Below are positions 8,082 through 17,536 of a stretch of DNA of 64,000 nt, one piece after another; within the stretch, counting starts at the first letter, position 1; every line of letters begins with the position of its first letter. Where the stretch lies: contig NZ_LWBL02000028.1 of the NCBI RefSeq assembly GCF_001644195.2, positions 1 to 64,000 on the forward strand. Direction: 5' to 3'. The DNA is from Bacillus marinisedimentorum (GTDB lineage Bacteria > Bacillota > Bacilli > Bacillales > Bacillaceae_O). The position numbers and the translations under genes are program-made. The notes beneath the pieces are model-generated. The model saw only the letters and a list, made by a program, of their open reading frames with translations. It did not search any database and had not been told where the DNA came from.

Positions 8082-8588
8082 TCAACTTGCAGCCAGTATT
8101 TTGATTTCATACTCTTCGATTTCCCAGCCGATGCTTGCTTCGATTTCACCACCCCAATCTTCAACCGATAGGAATGATTCTTCAGCTTTATCGCTGAAAT
8201 CGTAATATTTCACGATCAGGCCGTCCACATTTGCGCCTCTGCCTTCACCTTTCACCCTTGCCGAACCGCTTTCTTCAAGATAATATTCCGTTCCGTCATA
8301 ATAAAGCTTATTCGGGATCTCGCCTGACAGCTTAAGCGGAATCTTTTCATACATGCCAAGTTCAAGCTCATCATCCATTTCGGCACTCAGCCATAGTGTG
8401 CGCCCATCGCCTTTAAGCTGATAAGCAGTCCAAGTGAAGTTGCCATCTTTATAGACAAGTTTTCCAACTGCTTGATAATCTTCGAGCTCATAACTGACAA
8501 TGTCATCGATCTTAATTGAAAATACATCACGCTGCTTGATTTCTTCCCGTTCTTCTTTTTTGCCGAACAAGCGTTGAAAAAACCCCAC
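8082..8588 (-). CDS. DUF4178 family protein
   Basis: This 168-residue soluble beta-rich protein has a short basic N terminus (MGFFQRLFGKKEE) followed by a DUF4178-type domain (about 25-160, including VSYELEDYQAVGKLVYKDG and LEESGSARVKGEG). The function of the family is unknown. E. coli YjfK is a member encoded beside a PspA paralogue. It is the first gene after a strong sigma-W-type promoter and starts the envelope-stress cluster. AAGAGGTGAAG precedes the ATG. Confidence 0.8.
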   Translation of the reverse strand: MGFFQRLFGKKEEREEIKQRDVFSIKIDDIVSYELEDYQAVGKLVYKDGNFTWTAYQLKGDGRTLWLSAEMDDELELGMYEKIPLKLSGEIPNKLYYDGTEYYLEESGSARVKGEGRGANVDGLIVKYYDFSDKAEESFLSVEDWGGEIEASIGWEIEEYEIKILAAS

Positions 8589-8617
8589 ATCTTCACCTCT
8601 TTTCTTTTCAATAAGTA

Positions 8618-8645
8618 TATACGCATCAATTCACATAGGGTTTCA
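8618..8645 (-). promoter_or_regulatory. ECF sigma-W-type promoter of the DUF4178-pspA cluster
   Basis: On the minus strand TGAAAC (8645-8640), exactly 16 nt, and CGTATA (8623-8618) match the sigma-W consensus TGAAAC-N16-CGTA. The predicted transcript start is about 20 nt before the DUF4178 start codon. PspA operons in B. subtilis are known members of the sigma-W envelope-stress regulon. Confidence 0.85.
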
Positions 8646-8763
8646 AAATAATCTTATAAATTTTTCGCCTTTTTATATTGAATGGTGCTTACCGCAGGAT
8701 CAGCGACAAATTCAGTTCATTATGTTTCAATAAGTAATGATACCATACAAAGGAAGTGGACCG

Positions 8764-9864
8764 ATGAATAACAGACTGAAGCGTATGACGGAATGGCTCA
8801 AAGAGAAAAACATCAATGCAGCTTTTATAACCTCCACCCCCAATGTTTTTTACTTATCAGGGTTTTATTCCGACCCGCATGAACGGCTGCTTGGCTTGCT
8901 CCTCTTTCCTGATGCAGAACCTATTCTTGTCCTGCCGGCTATGGAAAAGCAGCAGGCAAAAAACGCCGGCTGGGATTATCCCATGATCGGCTACAGTGAT
9001 ATTGACGACCCATGGCAGCTTATTAAGGATAGACTGGATCGGCAAAATATCAGGCCGGGTGTGCTTGCAGTTGAGAAAAGCCATATGACTGTGGAACGGT
9101 ATGAGCATGCAGCCGCAGCATTCGGAAACCCTGATCTTGTTTCGGCAGAAGGGAAACTTCAGCAGCTCCGGCTGATTAAAGATGAACAGGAAACAGCGGT
9201 ACTCCGAGAAGCTGCAAAACTTGCTGACTACGGGGTTGAAGTCGGCACAGCTGCAATAAAAGAAGGGGTAACCGAAATGGAGATCCTGGCCCGCATCGAA
9301 TATGAATTGAAGAAGCAGGGAATCCGCGAAATGTCTTTTTCAACCATAGTGCTGACCGGGGAAAATACAGCGGCCCCCCATGGCAATCCGGGAAAGAACC
9401 GCGTTAAAAAAGGGGATCTGGTCCTTTTTGATCTCGGTGTTGTCCTTGATGGTTACTGCTCGGATATTACCCGGACAGTTGCCGTCGGTGACGTATCCGC
9501 AAAACAGCGGGAAATTTATGAAACGGTATTGCGTGCCCAGGAAGAAGCGGTAAGGATCTGCAGACCGGGTACGACGATAGGCGATCTGGATAAGACAGCC
9601 CGCAGCATCATCACGGAAGCAGGTTACGGTGACTATTTCACCCACAGGATCGGACATGGACTCGGCATCGAAGTCCATGAGTTCCCGTCATTGAATGAAA
9701 AAAATACCGGCATACTTGAAAACGGGATGGCCCTTACGATTGAACCTGGAATCTACTTGCCTGGAACAGGAGGAGTCCGGATTGAGGACGACATCGTCAT
9801 AACCGCAAATGGAGCTGACATATTGACGCAATACCCTAAAGAACTGCAAATCGTAAAAGGATAG
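8764..9864 (+). CDS. M24B family Xaa-Pro aminopeptidase/dipeptidase
   Basis: This 366-residue enzyme removes N-terminal residues next to proline. It has a creatinase-like N-terminal domain (about 1-125) and a pita-bread metallopeptidase domain. The dinuclear metal ligands are visible as DLGVVLDGYCSDITRT (two Asp), HRIGHGLGIEVHE (His), TIEPGIYLP (Glu) and GVRIEDDIV (Glu). It resembles B. subtilis PapA/PapB (YqhT/YkvY). The ATG at 8764 is preferred over the upstream in-frame start because AAAGGAAGTGG precedes it. It is a single gene. Confidence 0.88.
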   Translation: MNNRLKRMTEWLKEKNINAAFITSTPNVFYLSGFYSDPHERLLGLLLFPDAEPILVLPAMEKQQAKNAGWDYPMIGYSDIDDPWQLIKDRLDRQNIRPGVLAVEKSHMTVERYEHAAAAFGNPDLVSAEGKLQQLRLIKDEQETAVLREAAKLADYGVEVGTAAIKEGVTEMEILARIEYELKKQGIREMSFSTIVLTGENTAAPHGNPGKNRVKKGDLVLFDLGVVLDGYCSDITRTVAVGDVSAKQREIYETVLRAQEEAVRICRPGTTIGDLDKTARSIITEAGYGDYFTHRIGHGLGIEVHEFPSLNEKNTGILENGMALTIEPGIYLPGTGGVRIEDDIVITANGADILTQYPKELQIVKG

Positions 9865-10226
9865 GCGAAAAACCATAATGCCAATCAGCGGAATGGTCTT
9901 ATTAAAATAAACGGCATTCCGTTAAAGGGCAGTATTGTGAAAGAGGGAAATCCTCTGGAGCTCACCCGTTTTTCAGCTGCAGGGCATTCGATTTCCGCGG
10001 GGCATCCGGGGTGCCTCCCCCCGCAGGCTATTACACCGGATCTTTTCCGCTAAAAGGCGCTTTAATGAACAGTATAAATAAACGCAGGAGGTTCAAAAAA
10101 CCCCTGCGTTTATTTGTGCAATTTAACCAATGAAACGTGTGCTGATTAGCGGATTAATCATATTGTTCATCAGTTTTACTTTTATCATAAAACCGGACTT
10201 CCTAGCCAAACCGGACGCATTTCTCC
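9865..10226. other. Gene-free region between convergent peptidase and ald genes
   Basis: It contains a weak CGGAATG/CATTCCG stem (9889-9921) after the peptidase and a GC-rich fragment (about 9975-10045, ttccgcggggcatccgg) that looks like a relic of a dispersed repeat. The convergent terminator follows at 10076-10115. Confidence 0.5.
10076..10115. terminator. Terminator downstream of ald
   Basis: AAACGCAGG and CCTGCGTTT pair around an A-rich loop. The structure can work in both directions between convergent genes. Confidence 0.75.
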
Positions 10227-11342
10227 TTATTCAATCATTGAATGGGCATCATTGTATTCAAGGCCGTGTGCTTCCGCAACAGCTTCATACGTTACATAAC
10301 CGTTCAATGTATTGATTCCCTTGAGCAATGCCTCATTATCACGACACGCTTTCTGATAGCCTTTGCTGGCAATTTGCAGGGCGTAAGGAACCGTGACATT
10401 CGTAAGGGCGATCGTCGATGTCCGCGGCACTGCCCCCGGCATATTGGCAACTGCATAATGGAGGACGCCATGCTTTTCATATGTCGGGTTATCATGTGTG
10501 GTGATCCTGTCTGTCGTTTCAAAAATACCGCCCTGGTCGATGGCGACATCGACAATGACCGAACCTTCGTGCATGTTTTCCACCATTTCCTCTGTTACAA
10601 GGCGCGGTGCTTTAGCCCCTGGAATAAGGACGGCTCCGATGACAAGATCCGATTCTTTTACCGCTTCAGCGATATTCAGCGGGTTTGACATCAGTGTATT
10701 GATTTCCGATCCAAAAATGTCATCAAGCTGGCGCAATCGGTCAGGGTTCAAGTCGATGATGGTTACATCTGCACCTAGTCCCATAGCAATTTTCGCCGCA
10801 TTTGTTCCGACGATTCCTCCGCCGATGACGGTGACACGGCCCCGTTTCACACCTGGCACACCGCCTAGGAGGATTCCCTTTCCCCCCCTCGACTTTTCGA
10901 GGAACTGTGCGCCGATTTGCGCTGCCATCCTGCCGGCAACTTCACTCATAGGGGTCAGGAGCGGGAGCGAACCATTCGGCATCTGGACTGTTTCATACGC
11001 AATACCTGTCACTTTGTTGTCAACAAGCGCTTTTGTCAGTTCAGGTTCTGGTGCAAGATGAAGATATGTAAATAAGATCAAGCCTTCACTGAAATATCCG
11101 TATTCGTCCGGAAGCGGCTCTTTCACCTTCATGACCATTTCCTGGTCCCAGGCTTCTTTCGCCGTTTCTACAATGTGGGCGCCAGCTTCAATATACTGTT
11201 CATCTGTAAATCCCGAACCGAGTCCGGCCCCTTTTTCGATGTAGATATCATGACCTGCCCCTGCGAGTGTCAAAACTCCTGCCGGGGTCATGGCAATACG
11301 ATTTTCATTATTTTTGATCTCTTTCGGTACTCCAATTCGCAT
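10227..11342 (-). CDS. ald: Alanine dehydrogenase
   Basis: It catalyses NAD-dependent oxidative deamination of L-alanine to pyruvate and ammonia, allowing alanine use and supporting sporulation in Bacillus. The 371-residue protein starts [20 protein letters not shown]. It carries the catalytic Lys (VMKVKEP) and His (YLHLAPEP) regions and a Rossmann loop, [17 protein letters not shown], with acidic IIDLN. The length is normal. The ATG at 11342 follows GAGGAGGAG; the longer frame upstream has no family likeness. Confidence 0.95.
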   Translation of the reverse strand: MRIGVPKEIKNNENRIAMTPAGVLTLAGAGHDIYIEKGAGLGSGFTDEQYIEAGAHIVETAKEAWDQEMVMKVKEPLPDEYGYFSEGLILFTYLHLAPEPELTKALVDNKVTGIAYETVQMPNGSLPLLTPMSEVAGRMAAQIGAQFLEKSRGGKGILLGGVPGVKRGRVTVIGGGIVGTNAAKIAMGLGADVTIIDLNPDRLRQLDDIFGSEINTLMSNPLNIAEAVKESDLVIGAVLIPGAKAPRLVTEEMVENMHEGSVIVDVAIDQGGIFETTDRITTHDNPTYEKHGVLHYAVANMPGAVPRTSTIALTNVTVPYALQIASKGYQKACRDNEALLKGINTLNGYVTYEAVAEAHGLEYNDAHSMIE

Positions 11343-11537
11343 GGGTACACTCCTCCTCACATAGTAGAATTCCCATCCCCATAATTGCCGGCCCAGAAAC
11401 TCCGCTGGCTGGCGCATAAAGATGAAAGCACTTACATTCTTCATTATAGCGAATATACGGCAAACCAAAAAGCATAGTTTTGAATTTCTTTAAAACACTT
11501 GTACGCAACTCCTGTTCATCTGCCTGTTTATTTTCCG

Positions 11538-11572
11538 CAAAAAGTCTCTCCGCAGCCGGAGAGACTTTTCTT
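11538..11572. terminator. Terminator downstream of the YusW-like gene
   Basis: AAAAGTCTCTCCG pairs with CGGAGAGACTTTT around a 3-nt loop, symmetrical in form. Confidence 0.88.
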
Positions 11573-11577
11573 GTCTG

Positions 11578-11949
11578 TCACTTTTCCCATACCCAAGTAA
11601 AAAGTTTTCCGTTTTTATTGATCCACCTTACATCAAGCCGTTCAATCTCTTTGTAGTCCCGTTTTTTCAGAGTGCTGACCATGTCCTCAACTGAAGCTGT
11701 TTCAGAAATTCCGAGCAGGCTGAACATTTTCTCTACCGCCTCTTTTGCAGTCTTCCCTTTCATAACCTTATCACCGACTTCCAGCTCGTACTCTTCCGGG
11801 TTCCGGAATTCCCATTCCGTCTCTTCCCCATTCATGATGATTGTTGCTGTAAAGGACAGGCTGTCTGTATAATCGGCAGCACTGGCACCCGCCGGAACGG
11901 AAAACAAGCAAAAAAATATGACGCATCCGTGTAGCGCTGATTTTAGCAT
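11578..11949 (-). CDS. YusW-like secreted protein
   Basis: This 123-residue protein has a cleavable signal peptide (about 1-24, ending ASA before ADYTD). The mature domain resembles the YusW-like family: a beta-rich start (SLSFTATIIMNGEETEWEF) followed by acidic helices. Its function is unknown to me. The ATG at 11949 has GAGGTGAT upstream. It lies 48 bp after the SDR gene and is followed by a terminator, so the two are probably co-transcribed. Confidence 0.72.
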   Translation of the reverse strand: MLKSALHGCVIFFCLFSVPAGASAADYTDSLSFTATIIMNGEETEWEFRNPEEYELEVGDKVMKGKTAKEAVEKMFSLLGISETASVEDMVSTLKKRDYKEIERLDVRWINKNGKLFTWVWEK

Positions 11950-11997
11950 GGTGATCACCTCACGGATAGGATGCGTCTTTATGGGGAATTTATTCAA

Positions 11998-12759
11998 TTA
12001 GCGATAGCGATGGACGACATCGAGAGCACCCGTCACTTCAATGATTGATCCTGTTACCATATCTGAATCTTGTTCACATAAGAAGAGGATAGTCCTGGCA
12101 ATGTCCTCACCTGTTCCAGACCGGCCGATTGGCGTGATGGTACCATCATTCATCTTCCTTGCATCACAAATGGATGCTTCTTTCATTTCACCAAGGATAT
12201 TCCCCGGGCAAATCATATTTGCGGTGATTCCGTGTTCCGCTTCTTCGATTGCAATAGTCTTTGTAAGCGAGACAAGGCCGACTTTAGCCGCACTGAAAGC
12301 CGACCGGTAAATCCAGCCGGGAGCGGTGCCCGCCCCCTGGAAGCCATAAGTGATGATACGGCCGAATTTCTGTTTTCGCATCAATGGAATCGCTTCTTTC
12401 ACCAGGTGGAAAACGGAACTTAAATTGCCGTTTATCATTTCATCCCATTCATCTGTTGAATAGTCGGCCAATTTTTTCCGTTCAAATATGTATGGGCCTG
12501 CATTATTAATCAAAAAGTCGATGCGGCCGAACTTCTCTTTCACTTCATTCATCATGCGCTCGATATCTTCTTTTTTGGTGACATCTCCCTGCACAAAGTG
12601 CAGACGTTTTCCAACATCGGAAAATTCACGTTTCAACTTTTCAACCGCCTCTACATCGCTTCGGTAATTGACGGTTACTGAACATCCTTTGCGGAGTAAT
12701 GCTTCGGTCACTTTTTTCCCGAGCCCTTTTGACCCGGCAGTAATCATAGCATGCTGCAT
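11998..12759 (-). CDS. ytkK: YtkK-like short-chain dehydrogenase-fold protein, catalytic residues changed
   Basis: This 253-residue Rossmann protein of the SDR superfamily has the cofactor loop TAGSKGLG (residues 7-14) and NNAG (85-88). The usual Ser-Tyr-Lys active site is altered. Lys159 is present, but Phe155 stands where Tyr is expected, and the Ser position has Gly142 (TYGFQGAG). It may bind NAD(P) without classical oxidoreductase chemistry, or use Tyr151. The start follows GGGAGGCGG. It is upstream of and probably co-transcribed with the YusW-like gene. Confidence 0.85.
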   Translation of the reverse strand: MQHAMITAGSKGLGKKVTEALLRKGCSVTVNYRSDVEAVEKLKREFSDVGKRLHFVQGDVTKKEDIERMMNEVKEKFGRIDFLINNAGPYIFERKKLADYSTDEWDEMINGNLSSVFHLVKEAIPLMRKQKFGRIITYGFQGAGTAPGWIYRSAFSAAKVGLVSLTKTIAIEEAEHGITANMICPGNILGEMKEASICDARKMNDGTITPIGRSGTGEDIARTILFLCEQDSDMVTGSIIEVTGALDVVHRYR

Positions 12760-12993
12760 GGTTCCGCCTCCCTTAAGGATTAATGCATAAATATCATTTT
12801 AGCATATCCCGCTTTCATTTACTTCATTTCAGGTTTACTTAGAAAAAGAACGTTACCCTTAGCCTATTATAAAAATAATGGGACAGTGTCATTTTTTGTT
12901 CAAATTATTCAAAAAGATAAAACTATTTAAGCGGTGCTGAATGATATAATAGAAGAAGGGAATTGATATTCGCACATGAAGGAGGAATAGACG

Positions 12994-13437
12994 GTGAGTT
13001 TAACGTATAACAATATTCTCGTGGCAGTTGACGGTTCCAAAGAGGCTGAATGTGCTTTTAAGAAGGCGGTGCAGGCCGCAAAGCGCAATGATGCGAATCT
13101 GATTATCACCCATGTCGTTGATACTAGGACTTTTGCGACAGTTGAAGCGTACGACCGTCAAATTGCCGAACAGGCTGAAGAATATGCCGAAGAACTTTTG
13201 AATGAGTATAAAAAAGAAGCAGAAGAAGCCGGTCTTCATCATGTGAAACTTCATATCGAATACGGGTCCCCAAAAGTGAAAATAGCAAAGTATATCGCAC
13301 CCAAGTTTGATGCAGACTTGATAGTAGCAGGTGCGACCGGGCTGAATGCGGTTGAACGTTTCTTTATTGGAAGTGTATCGGAACATATTACCCGTTATGC
13401 ACAATGCGATGTACTGATTGTTAGGAATGAAGCATAA
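12994..13437 (+). CDS. Universal stress protein A family protein
   Basis: This is a 147-residue UspA-fold protein with the nucleotide-binding signature GATGLNAVERFFIGSVSEHI near the C terminus and NILVAVDGS at the N terminus. It probably binds ATP and supports stress survival. The start is GTG at 12994 behind AAGGAGGAAT. A TATAAT box lies at 12943-12948. It diverges from the ytkK gene. The downstream gap holds a shortened palindromic repeat and a two-way terminator. Confidence 0.9.
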   Translation: MSLTYNNILVAVDGSKEAECAFKKAVQAAKRNDANLIITHVVDTRTFATVEAYDRQIAEQAEEYAEELLNEYKKEAEEAGLHHVKLHIEYGSPKVKIAKYIAPKFDADLIVAGATGLNAVERFFIGSVSEHITRYAQCDVLIVRNEA

Positions 13438-13455
13438 AATAACATCATATAAAAA

Positions 13456-13540
13456 AGTGCAAGCCGCCCGCTTAGCGGCGTACCGCATAAGCAGGGATCA
13501 CCGCTTATGACGATAGCCGCCAGGGCTCGCAGCCGGACAT
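13456..13540. repeat. Family B palindromic repeat, internally deleted copy
   Basis: It shares cgcttagcggcgta, gcataagc and atcaccgcttatgacgatagccgc with the copies at 16785 and 21958. It lacks the central ~40 nt that carry the second stem (ccgcagggagg ... cctcccgg). Confidence 0.75.
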
Positions 13541-13576
13541 TGATCTTGCTTAAAAACTTATATTTTCTTACCTATT

Positions 13577-13608
13577 AAAAAAGAACCGGGATGCCCGGTT
13601 CTTTTTTG
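13577..13608. terminator. Bidirectional terminator between usp and argH
   Basis: AAAAAAGAACCGGG pairs with CCCGGTTCTTTTTT around a short loop, between convergent genes. Confidence 0.92.
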
Positions 13609-13634
13609 TGTGCCTTCCCGCAGAAATACAGGAC

Positions 13635-15026
13635 CTATTGTTGATCAGCCTGAAACCCAAGGCTCGCCGCCGCTTGCTGCAGCTGCTTCCGAACCGCTTC
13701 AAAGCCGGTCCCCCCTGCACTGTTACGGCGGGCGACTGCTGTCTCCGGCTTCAGCACTTCATAAATGTCCTCATCAAAAAGCCCTGACACCTCCATATAT
13801 TTTTCCATGCTGACATCAGCCAGATATACCCCTTCTTTTATGCAATAAAGCACTATTTTTCCGACGGTTTCATGCGCCTCGCGGAATGGCATTCCTTTAG
13901 CGGCCAGATAATCTGCCAGCTCGGTCGCATTGGAAAAATCCTGGCGTGTGGCGTTTGCCATCTTCCCGGTTTTCACCGTCATCGTCTCAATCATGCCGGC
14001 CATGATCTTTAAAGAGCCTTTCAGCGTTTTCACTGTGTCGAACATGCCTTCTTTATCTTCCTGCATATCTTTGTTGTAAGCGAGCGGTGTGCCTTTCAAA
14101 ACGGTTAACAGCCCCATCAAATGGCCATATACCCTGCCTGTCTTCCCGCGGATCAGTTCTGCCATATCAGGATTCTTCTTTTGCGGCATGATACTGCTTC
14201 CTGTTGCAAACGTATCATCGAGCTCAATGAATTGAAATTCCTGGGTCGACCACAAAATCAATTCTTCACAAAATCTGGATAAGTGCGTCATCACAAGCGA
14301 TGCGTTGCTTAAGAACTCCACTATAAAGTCACGATCACTCACCGCATCAAGACTATTTTCATAAATCCCGGCAAAGCCCAGCTGTTCAGCAGTGTATTCG
14401 CGGTCAATCGGGAATGTTGTCCCGGCAAGTGCGCCTGCACCGAGCGGGGAGCGATTAATCCGTTTCTTCGCTTCCCCCATTCGCTCTTTATCCCGCTGAA
14501 ACATCCAGAAGTAGGCGAGCAGATGGTGGGCGAATGAAATCGGCTGCGCCCGCTGCATATGTGTGTATCCCGGCAAAACCGTTTCAACATGTTTTTCTGC
14601 CTGATTGAACAACGCCTGCTGTAAATGGTTGATACCTGCAAGGATCTCCTCGCTTTCTTCCCGAAGGTACAGATGCATATCTGTTGCCACCTGATCATTG
14701 CGGCTTCTGCCGGTATGGAGTTTGCCGCCGACAGGCCCGATTTCATCGATCAGCAGTTTCTCGATATTGAGATGGATATCTTCATATTTAACTTCGTATT
14801 CCAGTTTCCCGGCCTTCGCTTTTTCAAGCAGGGTATGCAAACCCTGCTTGATCGTTTCAGCTTCTTCATTTCCCAACACACCCGTTTTATGGAGCATGCT
14901 GACATGGGCGAGACTGCCCGTGATATCCTGGACGGCAAGTTCCCGGTCAAACGGTATGGAAGCGCCGAATTCGTCGACCCACTCTTCTGCACTTTTTTCA
15001 AACCGGCCGCCCCACAATTTTGTCAT
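13635..15026 (-). CDS. argH: Argininosuccinate lyase
   Basis: It splits argininosuccinate into arginine and fumarate, the last step of arginine synthesis. The 463-residue protein begins [20 protein letters not shown] and contains the fumarase-superfamily signature [19 protein letters not shown]. Length is normal. The start ATG at 15026 overlaps the argG stop by 4 nt (ATGA), showing translational coupling; GAAGGTGAAAGC precedes it. It is the second gene of the argGH operon. Confidence 0.97.
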   Translation of the reverse strand: MTKLWGGRFEKSAEEWVDEFGASIPFDRELAVQDITGSLAHVSMLHKTGVLGNEEAETIKQGLHTLLEKAKAGKLEYEVKYEDIHLNIEKLLIDEIGPVGGKLHTGRSRNDQVATDMHLYLREESEEILAGINHLQQALFNQAEKHVETVLPGYTHMQRAQPISFAHHLLAYFWMFQRDKERMGEAKKRINRSPLGAGALAGTTFPIDREYTAEQLGFAGIYENSLDAVSDRDFIVEFLSNASLVMTHLSRFCEELILWSTQEFQFIELDDTFATGSSIMPQKKNPDMAELIRGKTGRVYGHLMGLLTVLKGTPLAYNKDMQEDKEGMFDTVKTLKGSLKIMAGMIETMTVKTGKMANATRQDFSNATELADYLAAKGMPFREAHETVGKIVLYCIKEGVYLADVSMEKYMEVSGLFDEDIYEVLKPETAVARRNSAGGTGFEAVRKQLQQAAASLGFQADQQ

Positions 15027-16234
15027 GCTTTCACCTTCTTCTGGTGAAGGCTGCTGTATACCTTTGTCGGAAGCCCCCACAGCTCTATGAAACCTTTGGC
15101 TGCTTCATGGTCAAACGCATCTTCAGCGCTGTATGTCGCAAGCTTTTCATCATAGAGCGAATACGGGGATTTACGGCCTTCCACAATCGCATGCCCTTTG
15201 AACAGCTTGATACGGACCGTGCCTGACACTTTTTTCTGGGTTTCTTTGAGGAATGCGGACAGCGCCTCACGCAAAGGTGAATACCATAGCCCATTGTAAA
15301 CGAGTTCCGAGAGCTTCTGGCCGACAATCGGCTTGAAGTGTGCCGTTTCTTTCGTAAGTGTGATATCTTCGAGTTCTTTGTGCGCCTTCAGAAGCGTCAA
15401 AGCACCCGGCGTTTCATAGATTTCACGTGATTTGATGCCGACAAGGCGGTTTTCAACATGGTCAATGCGGCCCACACCATGCTTCCCCGCTGTCTTGTTG
15501 AGCTCAAGGATCAGTTCATCTAGAGGCTTTTTGATTCCATCTATTGAAACAGGAACCCCCTGCTCAAATTCAATTTCGATTACATCTGCTTCATCCGGCG
15601 TCATTTCCAATGGTGCTGTCAAATCGTAAGCACCTTCCGGCGGAGCCTGCCACGGATCTTCCAGAACGCCGCATTCATTGCTTCTTCCCCACAAGTTCTG
15701 ATCAATGGAATATGGGTTGTCAAGGTCGATCGGAATCGGAATGCCATTTTCTTTGGCATAATTAATTTCTTCATCTCTGGACCAATGCCAGTCTCTGACA
15801 GGCGTCATGATTTCCAGCTCCGGATTCAGAGCCAGGATGGAAACTTCGAAACGGACCTGGTCATTCCCTTTGCCGGTGCATCCGTGGGCGACAGCGTGCG
15901 CACCTTCTTGTTCAGCAACCTCTACCAGTTTTTTTGAAATGAGCGGACGGGACAATGCTGACACCAGCGGATATTTTTCTTCGTAAAGGGCATGGGCCTG
16001 CAGAGCTGTCAGGGCAAACTCATCGGCGAATTCCTTTTTCGCATCGATGACAATCGACTTTTCCGCGCCGACTTTCAGTGCTTTTTCCTCGATGAAGGCA
16101 AGGTCTTTCCCTTCACCTACGTCAAGACAAAGGGCGATGACCCGATATCCTTTATCCTGCAGCCATTTGATCGCCACTGATGTGTCGAGTCCGCCTGAGT
16201 AAGCCAATACCACTTTTTTGTTCAATCTCTCCAA
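15023..16234 (-). CDS. argG: Argininosuccinate synthase
   Basis: It joins citrulline and aspartate using ATP in arginine synthesis. The 403-residue protein has the N-type ATP pyrophosphatase loop [11 protein letters not shown] near residue 10 and typical [16 protein letters not shown] and [14 protein letters not shown] segments. It is first in the operon with argH, behind a promoter that overlaps a candidate ArgR/AhrC operator. Confidence 0.97.
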   Translation of the reverse strand: MERLNKKVVLAYSGGLDTSVAIKWLQDKGYRVIALCLDVGEGKDLAFIEEKALKVGAEKSIVIDAKKEFADEFALTALQAHALYEEKYPLVSALSRPLISKKLVEVAEQEGAHAVAHGCTGKGNDQVRFEVSILALNPELEIMTPVRDWHWSRDEEINYAKENGIPIPIDLDNPYSIDQNLWGRSNECGVLEDPWQAPPEGAYDLTAPLEMTPDEADVIEIEFEQGVPVSIDGIKKPLDELILELNKTAGKHGVGRIDHVENRLVGIKSREIYETPGALTLLKAHKELEDITLTKETAHFKPIVGQKLSELVYNGLWYSPLREALSAFLKETQKKVSGTVRIKLFKGHAIVEGRKSPYSLYDEKLATYSAEDAFDHEAAKGFIELWGLPTKVYSSLHQKKVKA

Positions 16235-16249
16235 CTCCTTTAAGAATAA

Positions 16250-16287
16250 ATATACATAAATTATGATTTTTATACAATTTAGTGCAA
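16250..16287 (-). promoter_or_regulatory. argGH promoter with candidate ArgR/AhrC operator
   Basis: On the minus strand TTGCAC (16287-16282), 16 nt, then CATAAT (16265-16260) form a sigma-A-type promoter. The same stretch is an imperfect AT-rich palindrome (aattatgattttt followed by atacaatt), resembling ARG boxes (TNTGNATWWWWATNCANA) with one spacer base missing. Arginine repression is expected for this operon but the box is not exact. Confidence 0.45.
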
Positions 16288-16458
16288 AAAAATAACGATT
16301 AAACTGCCTGTTTAGCCGCTTTTAATTAATATGTTATTCACTTTAACAAGTTTCGTTCCTCTTTTCAAGAACTTTCTATAAAATTTACAAGAAAAATTCA
16401 CTTACCTGTTCGCCACTGAACAATAATTCTTGTAAAATGGGTATTGGAGGGGAATACA

Positions 16459-16773
16459 ATGAACAATTACTTCGAATATGACGAGAGACTGGGCATCCGC
16501 CTTCCTTTAATTTCAGGTCACTGGGAACAGTACGAACCAGAAACCCAGGAATCCATTTTACTGGAATGGGAAAAAATCAGGGGAATCATACCCGATCGGA
16601 TCAAAGAACTGGAAATTGTTATCAACAAAAAGCAAGCAATGCTGGAAAACGAGGACAATTTCCATGAAAGCTGCTGCCTGAACAAAGAAATTGCCGACCT
16701 TGCTTCCACTATTAATGACCTATGGATCTGGTACAGGACAAACGGAGAAGTATCTGTTAAGCATCATCATTAA
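16459..16773 (+). CDS. Uncharacterised 104-residue acidic protein
   Basis: I do not recognise the family. The ATG at 16459 follows TTGGAGGGG. The protein is soluble and mostly helical. It is Glu/Asp- and Trp-rich in the first half (SGHWEQYEPETQES), has a charged coiled helix (about 45-85), a Cys-Cys pair (ESCCLNKEIADL), and a His-rich end. It is divergent from argGH and convergent with moaB. It is probably a real gene, given its ribosome site and codon use. Confidence 0.6.
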   Translation: MNNYFEYDERLGIRLPLISGHWEQYEPETQESILLEWEKIRGIIPDRIKELEIVINKKQAMLENEDNFHESCCLNKEIADLASTINDLWIWYRTNGEVSVKHHH

Positions 16774-16784
16774 ATTTAGACGTG

Positions 16785-16901
16785 CAGGAGACGCCCTCTT
16801 AGCGGCGTACGCATAAGCGGAGGTACCCGCAGGGAGGCGCTCTTTCCTCCCGGAGGGGATCACCGCTTATGACGATAGCCGCTGGCGCCTGGAGCTGGAT
16901 G
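16785..16901. repeat. Family B palindromic repeat, full copy
   Basis: The outer arms pair ttagcggc with gccgct, the middle arms gcataagcgg with ccgcttatg, and the inner arms cagggagg with cctcccgg. The element would fold into a long branched stem in RNA or DNA. It is followed by an AT-rich tail at 16931-16960 shared with two other terminator sites. Confidence 0.8.
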
Positions 16902-16956
16902 ACTCCCTTCTCGCTTTTTTTCCACAACACAAAAAATTTATAATTTCCTTAACAAC

Positions 16957-16990
16957 AAAAAAACCAGGGAGGTGCTATCCCTGGTTTTTT
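16957..16990. terminator. Terminator of moaB
   Basis: AACCAGGGA pairs with TCCCTGGTT, with an A run on one side and a T run on the other. It is convergent with the orphan gene. Confidence 0.9.
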
Positions 16991-16994
16991 ATGC

Positions 16995-17510
16995 TTACAC
17001 CCGATCTTTACGAAGCTCCCGTACAACATGGGAAATTTCAGGCAAAATAAGCTTTTCCATTGCCAGCTTCACAGCACCTGATGAGCCTGGTGTTGAGAAC
17101 ACGGCAGTATGCATGGCGACACCCGCAATGGCCCTTGATAAAATGGCCGCCGATCCGATATCTTCTGTGTAACTTAACATGCGGAACAGTTCACCGAATC
17201 CGACCATTTCCTTATCAAGCAGCTGGGATACGGTTTCAATTGTCACATCACGGTGGGCGATACCGGTTCCACCATTTGTAAGGATGACATCAATCCGGCT
17301 GTCTTCACACCCGTCAAGTATGGCTGAACGAATCGGAATCGGTTCATCTTTAACGATTTCATAAGCCGCTACATCATGGCCGTTTTCTTCAAGGTACTCG
17401 ATCATCCTTTTCCCGCTCTTATCGGTTTCTTTTGTCCTTGTATCACTTACAGTGATGACTTTGCAGCGGACTCTATCTGGAGCTTCCGCTTTATGTTCAT
17501 GTACAGACAT
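16995..17510 (-). CDS. moaB: Molybdenum cofactor biosynthesis protein MoaB
   Basis: This 171-residue MogA/MoaB-fold protein probably adenylates molybdopterin or otherwise supports molybdenum cofactor assembly. Visible motifs are TVSDTR near the N terminus, TNGGTGIAHRDVTIE (the molybdopterin-binding TGG loop) and STPGSSGAVKLAMEKL. Length is normal. No other Mo-cofactor gene is in the window; the orphan position next to argGH is the Bacillus pattern. AGGAGGAAGAT precedes the start. Confidence 0.93.
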   Translation of the reverse strand: MSVHEHKAEAPDRVRCKVITVSDTRTKETDKSGKRMIEYLEENGHDVAAYEIVKDEPIPIRSAILDGCEDSRIDVILTNGGTGIAHRDVTIETVSQLLDKEMVGFGELFRMLSYTEDIGSAAILSRAIAGVAMHTAVFSTPGSSGAVKLAMEKLILPEISHVVRELRKDRV

Positions 17511-17536
17511 AATCTTCCTCCTTTCAGATAGTTGGA

